The translations under genes and the position numbers were made by a program. Below, in pieces: positions 26,149 through 35,750 of a DNA stretch of 64,000 bases. Within the stretch, counting starts at the first letter, position 1; every line of letters begins with the position of its first letter. Origin of the DNA: Pseudomonas sp. NFACC02. GTDB lineage: Bacteria; Pseudomonadota; Gammaproteobacteria; Pseudomonadales; Pseudomonadaceae. The stretch lies in NCBI RefSeq assembly GCF_900110765.1, contig NZ_FOEO01000003.1, positions 1-64,000 of the forward strand. Direction: 5' to 3'. The notes under the pieces were generated by a model that was not told where the DNA came from, searched no databases, and was given only the letters and a program-made list of their open reading frames with translations.

Positions 26149-27033
26149 GTGCGTGAGATCAGTCTCGACCGTTTGCGCACACTGGTGGCAATCGCCGACC
26201 ATGGTTCGTTTGCCGAAGCCGCGCGGGTGTTAAACCTGGCGCCACCCACGGTGAGCCTGCACATTGCAGACCTGGAGCAGCGCGTCGGCGGGCTGTTGTT
26301 GTCACGCACCCGGGGTCGCGTCCAGCCTTCGGCGATTGGGGAAACCCTGATCGAGCGAGCCCGGCGCTTGCTGGCCGATGCCGAACAGGCGCTCGAAGAT
26401 GTGGAACGTCAGGTTCAGGGGTTGGCCGGGCGGGTCAGACTGGGCGCGTCCACCGGCGTCATCGCGCAACTGATACCGCAAGCGCTGGAAACCCTCAGTC
26501 ACGCGCACGCGGGCATCGACGTGCAGGTGGCGGTGCTCACCTCCCAGCAGACCCTGCAAAAACTGGCCGATGGCAGTCTCGACATCGGCGTGATTGCGCT
26601 GCCGCAATCGCCGGTCAAGGGCCTGCAGATCAAGCCGTGGCGACGTGACCCCGTCATGGCGTTTCTGCCGGCGCGCTGGGCGTGTCCGGACGTTGTTACG
26701 CCCGCCTGGCTGGCAGCCCAACCGCTGATTCTCAACGACAACAGCACGCGCCTGTCGCGTCAGGTAGGGGAGTGGTTCGCAACAGAGGGGCCGCAGCCGA
26801 CGCCGCGCATTCAGCTCAACTACAACGACGCGATCAAGAGTCTGGTGGCGGCCGGGTATGGCGCGACGGTACTGCCCCACGAGGCCTCCACGCCGTCGCC
26901 GGAGCACCGCATCGTCATGCGTCCCTTGCAGCCGGCGTTGTGGCGGGAACTGGGCATCGCCCACCGGGCCGGAGAGGTCGAACGTTCGACCCGGCATGTG
27001 CTGGAGGTGTTATGGGGGCTGGAAGCGTTGTAA
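26149..27033 (+). CDS. LysR-family regulator next to argC
   Basis: A 294-residue LysR regulator that starts with GTG, preceded by AAGGAGAAATGTT, a strong ribosome site at good distance. The helix-turn-helix is in LVAIADHGSFAEAARVLNLA...VSLHIADLE. It is divergent from argC with 111 bases between and so may control it. REP-like CCTGTG / CACAGG remnants follow the stop (about 27049-27088). Confidence 0.88.
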   Translation: MREISLDRLRTLVAIADHGSFAEAARVLNLAPPTVSLHIADLEQRVGGLLLSRTRGRVQPSAIGETLIERARRLLADAEQALEDVERQVQGLAGRVRLGASTGVIAQLIPQALETLSHAHAGIDVQVAVLTSQQTLQKLADGSLDIGVIALPQSPVKGLQIKPWRRDPVMAFLPARWACPDVVTPAWLAAQPLILNDNSTRLSRQVGEWFATEGPQPTPRIQLNYNDAIKSLVAAGYGATVLPHEASTPSPEHRIVMRPLQPALWRELGIAHRAGEVERSTRHVLEVLWGLEAL

Positions 27034-27102
27034 CGATGGAGGGGGGACCTGTGAGAGCAACGGCAGTGACACGCCGCCTCCCACAGGTGGATCAGCGGTC
27101 AA

Positions 27103-27534
27103 TCAGAACTTGAATGCCTGACGACCGATCAGTTGCCATTTCCCGTGCTGCTTTTGCCAGACCTGGAAGTTTTCGATCTCGGTCGGTACTTCGACGCCGC
27201 TGTTTACGGCCTGGGCGGAGAAGTGGTTGCGAACCAGCGCGGTGTCGCCGTCCATGGTGATTTTCTGATTGAGCATCTGCAGGGTCTTGAAACCGCTGCG
27301 GCCGGTTTCGATGTCAGCGATGAATTCCTGCTTGTTCTGAATCTTGCCGCTGGAATGGCCGTAGGTGACGTTGTCTGATGTCAGTGCGTTCAGGGTCTTG
27401 AGGTCTTTGTGCAGCATCGCCTGGGTCATCTGGTCGACGGCCTTGGCGACATTTTGTTCATCCGCAGACGGTGCAGCGAAGACATAGCCTGAAAACAGGC
27501 ACACAAAACCTACCGCCAGTTTGAGCTTGGTCAT
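27103..27534 (-). CDS. Secreted NTF2-fold (DUF4440-like) protein
   Basis: A 143-residue protein with a signal peptide (about 1-21, GYVFAAPSA) and a SnoaL/NTF2-like fold: AKAVDQMTQAMLHKDLKTLNAL, then the strand pattern ending FQVWQKQHGKWQLIGRQ. The ATG at 27534 is chosen for the signal peptide; a longer frame to 27768 runs into non-coding sequence. Family members are small ligand-binding or enzyme-like proteins of varied function. Monocistronic. Confidence 0.8.
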   Translation of the reverse strand: MTKLKLAVGFVCLFSGYVFAAPSADEQNVAKAVDQMTQAMLHKDLKTLNALTSDNVTYGHSSGKIQNKQEFIADIETGRSGFKTLQMLNQKITMDGDTALVRNHFSAQAVNSGVEVPTEIENFQVWQKQHGKWQLIGRQAFKF

Positions 27535-27964
27535 GGATGTTTCCCTTTTTATTGTGATCGGACAGAAACAGAATCCCCGTCCGGGCGCCGGCAGAGCGAC
27601 CCATGAGACGAGTTTTCGTACGTTATCATACAACTGCAAAACACGGGTCAGTGTCCGCTGAGCCCTGACGCGATCAAGCACCTCACGCCTGCCACGCTCC
27701 CCCGGAAAAGCCGCATCCCGCCTTGGGAGACATCCGAGGTTACGAGGGCAGCGAGTGCGGTGGTTCATTCAGCCTTGATGGTGCCAAGCTGTCGCCTTCG
27801 AGCAAGCTCACTCCTACAGGTGTGAGGTCCACACGGAGGATGTGCTTCAACCCGCTTGATCTGCCGAGGGGGTTAAACACTGCTTTAATGAACGTTCTTG
27901 ACGCGCCAGCGAGCCGTAAGGCCGGCCACGGTGACCACACGACAATCAATGAGGAAGTGCACAG
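27535..27964. other. Intergenic region with a REP-like half element
   Basis: This 430-base gap between divergent genes holds a single REP-like arm (TTCGAGCAAGCTCACTCCTACAGG, about 27797-27821) without an inverted partner. AT-richer stretches near 27600-27650 may contain the promoter of the NTF2-fold gene. No further gene is supported. Confidence 0.5.
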
Positions 27965-28852
27965 ATGACCCGTCTCACGGCCAAGGATTTCGCCCCTGAA
28001 TTGCTCGAGCTGTATGACTTCTATGTTCACGGGAAGATCAACCGGCGTGAGTTCCTTGATCGGGCGGCGGTGTTTGCCCTGGGTGGACTCACGGCGACCG
28101 CGATTCTGTCGTCGCTGAGCCCGAATTACGCGCTGGCTGAACAAGTCGAATTCACCGACCCCGACATTGTCGCCGAGTATATTTCCTACCCATCCCCCAA
28201 GGGGCACGGCCAGGTTCGTGGGTATCTGGTGCGTCCGGCCAAGGCCGGCGCGAAAGTACCGGCGGTGCTGGTGGTGCATGAGAACCGGGGTCTCAATCCT
28301 TACATCGAGGATGTCGCCCGTCGTGTGGCCAAGGCCGGGTTCATCGCCCTGGCACCCGATGGCCTGTCCTCGGTCGGCGGCTATCCGGGCAATGACGATA
28401 AGGGGCGCGAACTGCAGCAGAAGGTCGACCCCGAGAAACTGATGAACGACTTCTTTGCGGGCATCGAATGGTTGATGGCGCACCCCGCATCGACCGGTAA
28501 AGTCGGCATCACCGGGTTCTGCTATGGCGGTGGCGTGGCCAATGCGGCGGCCGTTGCTTATCCGGAGCTGGCGGCGGCGGTGCCGTTTTACGGGCGGCAA
28601 CCCAAGGCGGAGGACGTCGCGCGTATCAAGGCACCCTTGCTGCTGCACTACGCTGAACTGGACAAACCCATTACCGACGGCTGGCCTGCGTACGAGCAGG
28701 CGCTGAAGGCTGCCGGCAAGACCTATCAGGCGTACATCTATCCGGGGATGAATCACGGCTTCCACAACGACTCGACGCCACGCTATGACGATGCAGCGGC
28801 GCGGTTGGCGTGGGGCCGGACGCTGGAGTGGTTTCGCAAGTACCTGGTGTAG
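27965..28852 (+). CDS. Dienelactone hydrolase-family protein with export signal
   Basis: A 295-residue alpha/beta hydrolase of the dienelactone hydrolase family (YghX-like). The nucleophile is the cysteine in GFCYGGG (Cys186), with Asp233 (ELDKPI) and His264 (MNHGFH) as likely triad partners. Residues 26-58 ([21 protein letters not shown]..., ending YALA) form a Tat-like signal placed after an unusually long leader. The substrate is unknown; the name does not imply chlorocatechol breakdown. Confidence 0.85.
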   Translation: MTRLTAKDFAPELLELYDFYVHGKINRREFLDRAAVFALGGLTATAILSSLSPNYALAEQVEFTDPDIVAEYISYPSPKGHGQVRGYLVRPAKAGAKVPAVLVVHENRGLNPYIEDVARRVAKAGFIALAPDGLSSVGGYPGNDDKGRELQQKVDPEKLMNDFFAGIEWLMAHPASTGKVGITGFCYGGGVANAAAVAYPELAAAVPFYGRQPKAEDVARIKAPLLLHYAELDKPITDGWPAYEQALKAAGKTYQAYIYPGMNHGFHNDSTPRYDDAAARLAWGRTLEWFRKYLV

Positions 28853-29021
28853 CGTGTACCTGATGAATAACGGGAGGCACCAAAACCACGCACGGTTGCC
28901 TTCTTGGCGGGCATTTCCTTGTAGGCTGCCGCAGTTGAAATTGTTCTAACGTCCCGTAAAACGAGGTCTTGACCCAGATGGCCTGCGTTTTGCTTTTGCT
29001 GGATTCAAACTTGGATACAAG

Positions 29022-30848
29022 ATGGAATCCACAATGCGCAACGCTCAAAACCCCTTGTTTGGCTGGACCGTAAACGAATGGATCGCTGCGTATCAGCGCG
29101 GTGAGATGACCCCAAGCGGCCTGCGGGACCTGCTTGATGCCTTTCCCGCAGCGGATAACGCCTGGATCTCTCGCGTCAGCCCTGCTCAGCTCGATGCGCA
29201 ACTGGCCGAACTGTCCGCGCTCCTGGAGGCCGTCGGCGGCGATATCGCGAAGCTGCCGCTGTATGGGGTGCCGTTCGCCATCAAGGACAACATTGATGCG
29301 GCAGGCTGGCTCACGACTGCGGCGTGTCCGGAATTTGCCTACACCGCCAGCGCTGACGCGACCGTGGTCGCCAGGCTGCGCGCGGCCGGTGCGATTCTGA
29401 TAGGCAAGACCAACCTCGATCAGTTCGCCACAGGGTTGGTCGGTACCCGTTCTCCCTACGGCGCGGTGGCGAACAGCTTCAATCCCGATTACGTCAGTGG
29501 GGGTTCCAGCTCGGGCTCGGCGTCTGTCGTGGCGCGGGGGCTGGTGGCGTTCTCTCTTGGCACCGACACCGCCGGTTCCGGCCGGGTACCCGCCGGGTTC
29601 AACAACATCGTCGGCCTTAAACCCACCAAAGGGCGGTTATCGAATACCGGGTTGGTGCCAGCGTGCCGCACGGTGGACTGCATCTCTGTCTTCGCCCTGA
29701 CCGTTGAGGATGCCGAGTGCGTGGCCGGGATCGCCGAAGGGTACGACGCCACCGACGCCTATTCCCGTGCCAATCCCGATACCGCGCCCGTTGGCTTCGG
29801 CGCGTCGATCAAACTGGCGGTGCCGGCAACGCTGGAGTTCTTTGGCGATGCGCAGAATCAGGCCGTCTATGAGCAGGCATTACACACCCTCACCGACATG
29901 GGCGCCGAGATCACGCGCATCGACTTCACGCCTTTTCAGGCGCTGGCCGAGCAGCTGTATTACGGCCCGTGGGTCGCGGAGCGGACCGTGGCCCTTGAAG
30001 CGATGCTCGCCTCCAGCCCGGAGGCGATCAACCCGGTGGTGCGCGGGATCGTTGAAAATGGTCTGGCCTACAGCGCCTGCGATGCCTACAAGGCCGAGTA
30101 CCTGCGCGCAACGCTGAGCCGGCAGATCAACGACGCACTGGCCGGTTTCGACGCCCTGGTCGTGCCGACCTCGGCGACGATTCGAACGCTCGCCGAGATG
30201 GCGGCGGAGCCGGTGCTCTACAACTCCCAGTTCGGTTTCTACACCAACTTCACCAACCTGGCGGACCTGTCCGCACTGGCGCTGCCTGCGGGTTTGCGCG
30301 CGGACGGCTTGCCCGCCGGCATCACCCTGATCGCCCCGGCCTGGCATGACGCGGCGCTCGCGCGTTTCGGCAAACAGTGGCAAGCGCATCTCAACCTGCC
30401 GATGGGCGCAACAGGACGCCCGCTGCCTGCGCCATCCACCGCAGCGCAACCGCGTGGCAGTGTCCGCGTGGCCGTGGTCGGTGCACACCTGACCGGCATG
30501 CCGCTGAATGTTCAACTGACCCGTCGCGATGCGGTGTTCGTCGAGCAGACGTTGACCGCGGGTGACTACCGCCTTTATGCGCTCCCCGGTACGGTGCCGC
30601 CCAAACCCGGACTGGTCAAGGCTGACGGCGGGCAGTCGATCATCGTCGAGTTGTGGGACATTCCGCTGGCGCGTTTCGGCGAGTTCGTTGCCGAGATTCC
30701 CGCGCCGCTGGGCATCGGCAACCTCACACTGGTGGACGGGCGCAGCGTGAAGGGTTTCATCTGCGAGCCGTGGGCATTGGCAGACGCAAAGGACATCACC
30801 GCATTCGGTGGCTGGCGCGCTTACATCGCCAGCTTGAACAATGGCTGA
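29022..30848 (+). CDS. atzF: Allophanate hydrolase (AtzF type)
   Basis: A 608-residue amidase-signature enzyme that splits allophanate to CO2 and ammonia. The catalytic set is visible: Lys88 (FAIKDNID), the Ser-rich loop GGSSSGSAS (161-169) and the nucleophile Ser186 (DTAGSGRVP). The C-terminal part from about residue 470 is the extra domain of AtzF/allophanate hydrolases (VGAHLTGMPLNVQL). A second ATG at 29034 is equally possible. The urea carboxylase that normally provides allophanate is not in the window. The stop overlaps the start of the GntR gene by 8 bases. Confidence 0.92.
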   Translation: MESTMRNAQNPLFGWTVNEWIAAYQRGEMTPSGLRDLLDAFPAADNAWISRVSPAQLDAQLAELSALLEAVGGDIAKLPLYGVPFAIKDNIDAAGWLTTAACPEFAYTASADATVVARLRAAGAILIGKTNLDQFATGLVGTRSPYGAVANSFNPDYVSGGSSSGSASVVARGLVAFSLGTDTAGSGRVPAGFNNIVGLKPTKGRLSNTGLVPACRTVDCISVFALTVEDAECVAGIAEGYDATDAYSRANPDTAPVGFGASIKLAVPATLEFFGDAQNQAVYEQALHTLTDMGAEITRIDFTPFQALAEQLYYGPWVAERTVALEAMLASSPEAINPVVRGIVENGLAYSACDAYKAEYLRATLSRQINDALAGFDALVVPTSATIRTLAEMAAEPVLYNSQFGFYTNFTNLADLSALALPAGLRADGLPAGITLIAPAWHDAALARFGKQWQAHLNLPMGATGRPLPAPSTAAQPRGSVRVAVVGAHLTGMPLNVQLTRRDAVFVEQTLTAGDYRLYALPGTVPPKPGLVKADGGQSIIVELWDIPLARFGEFVAEIPAPLGIGNLTLVDGRSVKGFICEPWALADAKDITAFGGWRAYIASLNNG

Positions 30849-31638
30849 CGCTCGTCAATACACATCGGCACGTCCTCGTGTCGACCCGGATAACCGCTCG
30901 GACAACACCATGCAGATCGCCACGTCGCAAAAGCCCAAGGGCCGCCCGGAAAACATGGTCGAGCGGATCTATCAACAGCTCAAGGACGACATCTTCGAGT
31001 TCCGGTTGTTGCCGGGCGATCGCTTCAGCGAAAGTGAGGTGGCCGAGCGTGTTCAGGCCAGTCGCACGCCGGTGCGTCAGGCGCTGTATCGGCTGGAACG
31101 CGAAGGTTATCTGCAGGTGTATTTCCGCAGCGGCTGGCAGGTGAGGGCGTTTGACTTCCAGTATTTCGAAGAGCTCTACGACCTGCGGATCGTGCTGGAA
31201 AACGCGGCGGTTGCACGCCTGGAACAAATGGATGTCGAGGCCCACCCGGTGATCGCTGAACTGACACGCACCTGGCGGGTGACAGAGGCGGAGCGCTTGC
31301 AGGAGGGGGCACGGGTCTCAGCCCTGGATGAGCGATTCCATTGCGCGCTGGTCGAGGCCGCAGGCAACCGCGAAATGGCGCGCGTGCATTTCGAGATTAC
31401 CGAAAAAATCCGCATCATCCGGCGTCTGGATTTCACTCAGGCCCCACGCATCGACGCGACTTACGTCGAGCACGGACAGATCCTCGAGGCGATCCTGCAA
31501 CGGCGCACTGAACGGGCCCAACACCTGCTGAAAAACCACATCGACATCAGCAAACAGGAAGTGCGCAAAATCACCCTTCACAGGCTGCATATGGCGCGGC
31601 AGCGCAATGCACACCAAGCGGCTGATGAGGGCAACTGA
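30841..31638 (+). CDS. GntR-family regulator (FCD type) coupled to atzF
   Basis: A 265-residue FadR/GntR-type regulator. The winged helix (VERIYQQLKDDIFEFRLLPG, then FSESEVAERVQASRTPVRQALYRLE) is followed by an FCD ligand domain with acidic/histidine residues (ERFHCALVEAAGNREM). The ATG at 30841 overlaps atzF by 8 bases (ATGGCTGA); a second ATG at 30910 would give 242 residues. Coupling suggests it senses a metabolite of the allophanate pathway and controls this operon. Confidence 0.87.
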   Translation: MADARQYTSARPRVDPDNRSDNTMQIATSQKPKGRPENMVERIYQQLKDDIFEFRLLPGDRFSESEVAERVQASRTPVRQALYRLEREGYLQVYFRSGWQVRAFDFQYFEELYDLRIVLENAAVARLEQMDVEAHPVIAELTRTWRVTEAERLQEGARVSALDERFHCALVEAAGNREMARVHFEITEKIRIIRRLDFTQAPRIDATYVEHGQILEAILQRRTERAQHLLKNHIDISKQEVRKITLHRLHMARQRNAHQAADEGN

Positions 31639-31661
31639 AAAAGAGGTCAAAGGTTCCAATG

Positions 31662-31690
31662 CATTCGCGAGCAAGCTCGCTCCCACAGAT
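31662..31690. repeat. Single REP-like half element
   Basis: CATTCGCGAGCAAGCTCGCTCCCACAGA, a common Pseudomonas repeat core with an internal palindrome (GCGAGCAAGCTCGC). It lies between the convergent GntR and dehydrogenase genes. Confidence 0.6.
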
Positions 31691-31746
31691 GCAGCGCCAG
31701 CCGCGAGTGCGGATAGCGCCGCCATGCCCAGGGATAACGGCGAGTA

Positions 31747-32619
31747 TCAAACCGGGTTACGACGCTCCGCGACTTCGGCCAGGACCGCGAGGTCCATTTC
31801 ACCCTGGCCGTGGTCGACGGCGTCCTGCAGGTTGGCGCGAATCATGTCCGCGGTCGGCATCTGCACCGACACCTGACTGGCCGCCGCCAGGATCAGATCC
31901 ACGTCCTTGAGTCCCAGCACGGCCTTGAACGCGGCGGGCTCGTAGCGGCGTTCTCCGATCAGTGCGCCGTAGCCGGCATACACCGGGCCGGTGAAGAGGG
32001 TGTTCGACACCAGGTTCACCAGGTCCGCCGACTGGAGGCCGTGGCGGGTCACCAGTACGGCGGCTTCGCTCATGGCTTCGACCGCCGACACCAGCAGGAA
32101 ATTGACCGCCAGTTTCATCGCATTGGCAGCCGAGGCCTTTTCGCCGAGGCGCCACGTCTTGCGGCCGATCAGGTCGAACAGCGGCTGAACGGTGTCGATG
32201 GCCTGTTCGGGGCCGGCTGCTAGAAGATTCAGCTGAGCCGCCGCCGCGACATTCGGCCGGCCCATCACGGGCGCTGCGATGTAGTCGATGCCTTGAGCCT
32301 TGTGCAGCTCGGCCAGTTCATCAGCAAACGTCACCGATACGGTCGCCAGGTTGACGTGAATCAGCGGCGCCTTGATGTGCTTGAGCAGGCCCGAATCCAG
32401 CAGCACCGAGCGCAGCGCCTTGTCGTCGGCGAGCATGCTGAACACCACGTCGGCGTCGAACGCCTGTGCGGGTTCCGTCACCGCCTTGGCGCCGAGCTCG
32501 ACCAGCGACCGGGTCGCCTGCGGCGAGCGGTTCCAGACCCGAAGTTCATGTTCGCCTTTCAGCAGATTGGCGGCGATGGCCTGACCCATGTTGCCCAGAC
32601 CCAAGAAACCGATTTTCAT
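31747..32619 (-). CDS. 3-hydroxyisobutyrate dehydrogenase-family NAD(P) oxidoreductase
   Basis: A 290-residue beta-hydroxyacid dehydrogenase. The Rossmann motif GLGNMG (7-12) opens the chain, and the catalytic lysine sits in AANAMKLAVNFL (Lys169). The ATG at 32619 is chosen because the fold starts there; the longer frame adds 20 unlikely residues. In this family it could act as tartronate semialdehyde reductase, hydroxyisobutyrate dehydrogenase or an imine reductase. The neighbours do not settle which. Confidence 0.85.
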   Translation of the reverse strand: MKIGFLGLGNMGQAIAANLLKGEHELRVWNRSPQATRSLVELGAKAVTEPAQAFDADVVFSMLADDKALRSVLLDSGLLKHIKAPLIHVNLATVSVTFADELAELHKAQGIDYIAAPVMGRPNVAAAAQLNLLAAGPEQAIDTVQPLFDLIGRKTWRLGEKASAANAMKLAVNFLLVSAVEAMSEAAVLVTRHGLQSADLVNLVSNTLFTGPVYAGYGALIGERRYEPAAFKAVLGLKDVDLILAAASQVSVQMPTADMIRANLQDAVDHGQGEMDLAVLAEVAERRNPV

Positions 32620-32719
32620 CCGATGTACTCCTGTGAGCGGTGTAATGAGTGTCACCTGTGTGGCGAAAGACTCTAGCACCGCACGCCCTTACAAGGGTCC
32701 CTGCAAACGTGCTATCGCG

Positions 32720-33556
32720 TCATAGGTGTTCTTCCGGCCCGTCATGCAACAGATGAAAAATATTGCGCTTCATGCGGATGAATTCAGGGTCCATGACCAT
32801 GTCCAGGTTGCGCGGGCGGCCAATCGGCACATCGAGCACTTCCTTGATACGGCCAGGGCGTGCGCCCATGACGAAGATCCGGTCGCCCAGCAGAATGGCC
32901 TCGTCGATGTCGTGAGTCACGAACAACACCGTCTTCTTGCTGTGCTCCCAGACCTTGAGCAGCAGTTGCTGCATCTGCAGACGCGTCTGGCTGTCGAGAG
33001 CGCCGAACGGCTCGTCCATCAGCAGGATCTGCGGGTCGTTGGCCAGGGCGCGGGCTATCGCCACGCGTTGCATCATCCCGCCGGACAACTGCTTGGCGTA
33101 GTTATCGGCGAAGCGCGACAGACCCACTTCGTTCAGGTAGAACTCGACGATTTCCTTGCGTTCGGCCGCGGGCATGCCACGGCGCTTGAGGCCGAATTCG
33201 ATGTTCTTGCGTACGGTCAGCCATGGGAACAGCGTATAGCCCTGGAACACCATGCCGCGATCCGCGCCGGGGCCGTCGACCTGTTGGCCGCCGACGTAGA
33301 TGTCGCCCGATGTCGGTTCGGACAGACCGGCGGTGAGGTACAGCAGGCTGGACTTACCGCAACCTGAGGGGCCGACCAGCACGGCGAACTGCTGATCGGG
33401 TACGTCGAACGACACCTTGTCCAGCGCCGTGAACGTGCTCCCTGACGGCGTTTTGTATTGCAGCGTGACGTTATCGACACGCAAGCGTGGCGTGGCGGCA
33501 GTGGCCACGGCAGCGGGGCGTAGCTGAATCGGCGAGGTTGCGGTTACTGAGCCCAT
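32720..33556 (-). CDS. ABC transporter ATP-binding protein (NitT/TauT family)
   Basis: A 278-residue ATPase of the nitrate/sulfonate/taurine group. Walker A GPSGCGKS (62-69), signature LSGGMMQR and Walker B ILLMDEPFGALD are all present. It overlaps the permease gene by 13 bases and is last in the order substrate-binding protein, permease, ATPase. With atzF nearby, urea- or amide-type substrates are possible. Confidence 0.93.
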   Translation of the reverse strand: MGSVTATSPIQLRPAAVATAATPRLRVDNVTLQYKTPSGSTFTALDKVSFDVPDQQFAVLVGPSGCGKSSLLYLTAGLSEPTSGDIYVGGQQVDGPGADRGMVFQGYTLFPWLTVRKNIEFGLKRRGMPAAERKEIVEFYLNEVGLSRFADNYAKQLSGGMMQRVAIARALANDPQILLMDEPFGALDSQTRLQMQQLLLKVWEHSKKTVLFVTHDIDEAILLGDRIFVMGARPGRIKEVLDVPIGRPRNLDMVMDPEFIRMKRNIFHLLHDGPEEHL

Positions 33557-34347
33557 GCGGCCACCTTCAAGCGAAGAAATCTGAACAGTTGATCGGTGAT
33601 CAGGCCCAACAGCCCGATCACGGCGATCGCCAGGAAAATCACGTCAACCTGAAAACCTCGCATGGCCTTGAGACTCAGGTAACCCAGACCGCTGGACGCT
33701 GCGACCAGCTCGGCGACCACCAGGTAGGTCCAGGCCCAGCCCATGGTCACGCGCAGCGTGTCCAGCACACCGGGCAACGAGGCGGGTGCGATGACATGCA
33801 ATACGGCGTCCGAACGGCTGGAGCCGAGGGTGTAGGAGGCGTTGATCAGGTCTTTGGAAATGCCCTTGGACACATCGGCAATCATTACCAGTTGCTGGAA
33901 GAACACGCCGAAAATGATGATCGACACCCGTTGCTCCAGACCGATACCGATCCACAGGATGAATAACGGTACGAACGAGGTGACCGGCAGGTAGCGGATG
34001 AAATTGACCAGCGGTTCCAGGAACGCTTGCACGACCCGGAAGCTGCCCATCATCAGGCCGATCGGCACCGCGACCACCGACGAGATCACGAAGCCGACCA
34101 TCACCACTTCCACGCTGGCCCACACATGCGGGCCGAGCGTACCGTCACGGGCCAGGCGCATCGCAGCATCGAAAACCGCACCGGGTGTCGGCAGGAACAT
34201 CGCCGGCACCACGCCGCCATAGGAAAGAAAAGCCCACAGGCCGATCAACAACGCCCAGGCCAGGCCGCTGGCGCTCCAGATCACCTGGATCGGCAAGCTG
34301 GTCTTGGGCGTCAGGCAGCGGTTGAGCCACGAATTGCGCTTGGACAT
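33544..34347 (-). CDS. ABC transporter permease (NitT/TauT family)
   Basis: A 267-residue inner-membrane permease with about six hydrophobic segments and the BPD_transp_1 EAA-like loop (DLINASYTLGSSRSDAVLHV). The start lies 13 bases after the substrate-binding protein gene, and the 3' end overlaps the ATPase gene. It belongs with both as a single importer. Confidence 0.92.
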   Translation of the reverse strand: MSKRNSWLNRCLTPKTSLPIQVIWSASGLAWALLIGLWAFLSYGGVVPAMFLPTPGAVFDAAMRLARDGTLGPHVWASVEVVMVGFVISSVVAVPIGLMMGSFRVVQAFLEPLVNFIRYLPVTSFVPLFILWIGIGLEQRVSIIIFGVFFQQLVMIADVSKGISKDLINASYTLGSSRSDAVLHVIAPASLPGVLDTLRVTMGWAWTYLVVAELVAASSGLGYLSLKAMRGFQVDVIFLAIAVIGLLGLITDQLFRFLRLKVAAWAQ

Positions 34348-34360
34348 GACGTGCTCCTGG

Positions 34361-35347
34361 TTATTTCGGGCTGATGAAACGGTTGTCGATCAGGTCGCTG
34401 TAGCTGACGTTGTACGGCTTGCCCTGCAACTCGCTGGCGGTTTCGTTGGCCAGTTTGATCACGGCGGCGGCATCGCCGGTGCTGCCGTTGCTGCCCAGCA
34501 GTTTTTCGCTCATGGCCTGATCGTAGAAACGCACGCCTTTGGCCGCGGCCTCCAGCTCGGCCGGGTCGGCCAGGTAACCACCGACGCCTTTGGCCATGAT
34601 CGCGTAGGCTTCTTTCGGATGGTCCTTGGTGTACTGAACGGCTTTGTACAGGCCGGCCACCAGTGCCTTGACGTCAGCCTGCTGTTTGTCGATCACATCG
34701 CAGCTCAGGGCCACGACATCGACGATCACGCCGGGCGTCGTGCTGCTGTCGACCAGCACCTTGCCTTGCTGCTTGTTGCGCACGGTGGTCAGGTGCGGTT
34801 CCCAGGTCACGGCGGCCGGTACACGACCGGCAATGAACGCGGTGGCCGCGTCGTCGGCGGTCATGTTCTGGATGGTCAGGTCGCTCATTTTCATGCCGGC
34901 GTTTTTCAGCAGGTAGTTGAGCCAGAATTGTGAAACCGAGCCTTCGTTGACGGCGACGGCCTTGCCTTTGAGGTCTTGCAGGCTGTTGATGTCCTTGCCG
35001 ACCAGCACGCCGTCACCGCCATGGCTTTCGTCCAGCGCCGCGACCGCCTTGAAGCAGAACTGAGGGCGGTACTTGAGGATTTCATCCAGGGTTGAAGCTG
35101 AGCCGGACAGCTTGCCCGAGGCCTGAGCGGCCATGTACATCGACGCTTCTTCGATGGTCGGCAACTCAACGGTCAGGCCGTTTTCCTTGAAGTAGCCCAG
35201 GTCCTTAGCCAGGTACAGGGTGCCGTACCCCACCCAGGTGGTGTGCCCGATGGACAGGGTGCCGGCCTGAGCGCCGCTGGCGATGCCGGCCGCCAGTGCA
35301 GTCAGGGCCAGCGGACGCACACAGCGCGATACGAAAGACTTGATCAT
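34361..35347 (-). CDS. ABC transporter substrate-binding protein (NMT1/TauA-like)
   Basis: A 328-residue periplasmic binding protein with a signal peptide (about 1-28, GIASGAQAG). It has the NMT1/SsuA-like start IGHTTWVGYGTLYLAKDLGYF. It is first of the three-gene importer operon; the upstream gap (35348-35750) holds a terminator of the preceding GMC/ALDH operon and a repeat. The ligand is not evident. Confidence 0.9.
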   Translation of the reverse strand: MIKSFVSRCVRPLALTALAAGIASGAQAGTLSIGHTTWVGYGTLYLAKDLGYFKENGLTVELPTIEEASMYMAAQASGKLSGSASTLDEILKYRPQFCFKAVAALDESHGGDGVLVGKDINSLQDLKGKAVAVNEGSVSQFWLNYLLKNAGMKMSDLTIQNMTADDAATAFIAGRVPAAVTWEPHLTTVRNKQQGKVLVDSSTTPGVIVDVVALSCDVIDKQQADVKALVAGLYKAVQYTKDHPKEAYAIMAKGVGGYLADPAELEAAAKGVRFYDQAMSEKLLGSNGSTGDAAAVIKLANETASELQGKPYNVSYSDLIDNRFISPK

Positions 35348-35570
35348 GGAACACTCCCGGATGGTGGTTTTTTAATTCGACGTTGTCTCGGGGCAGTGGG
35401 GGCTAGACGCCATAACTTGAACCGCTCGCGGCCTCTGACGGACCTTTTGCCTCTGTAGGGCGAGGTCGATGTTGGCCGATGTCGCGGGATACGAAAATTA
35501 GTAAATATGTGGTCCCTGACGAGGAAAAAACTGGGGTGGAAAAAGGTGTTCGAAGCTGGGGCAGGCGCAC

Positions 35571-35608
35571 AAAAAACGCCGCTTCCTAGTGCAGGAAAGC
35601 GGCGTTTC
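35571..35608 (-). terminator. Rho-independent terminator of the GMC/ALDH operon
   Basis: On the minus strand AAACGCCGCTTTCC and GGAAGCGGCGTTTTTT form a strong stem-loop ending in a T run. It stands about 140 bases after the GMC gene stop and upstream of the ABC importer operon, so the two operons are probably separate transcripts. Confidence 0.8.
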
Positions 35609-35637
35609 ATCGGGTGCCGAGCGGAGCACGAAATGTT

Positions 35638-35740
35638 GATCGTTCCCACGCTCCGCGTGGTAACCCAGCGACTGACGCTCTGCGTCAACGTGGACGCGGA
35701 GCGGCCTGGAAGGCATTCCCACGCAGAGCGTTGGAACGAT
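35638..35740. repeat. Second copy of the GATCGTTCCCACGC repeat
   Basis: GATCGTTCCCACGCTCCGCG at the left and an inverted, partly degenerate arm (ACGCAGAGCGTTGGAACGAT) at the right, with GACGCTCTGCGTC inside. It is the same family as 4780-4883. It ends 11 bases before the stop of the GMC gene. Confidence 0.75.
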
Positions 35741-35750
35741 GCCACAACTG

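Noticed and set aside
28853..29021. Sigma-54 promoter upstream of the allophanate hydrolase gene
   Set aside because: TTGGCGGGCATTTCCTTGTA looks similar at first, but the required GG-N10-GC spacing is not met. No other -24/-12 pair was found.
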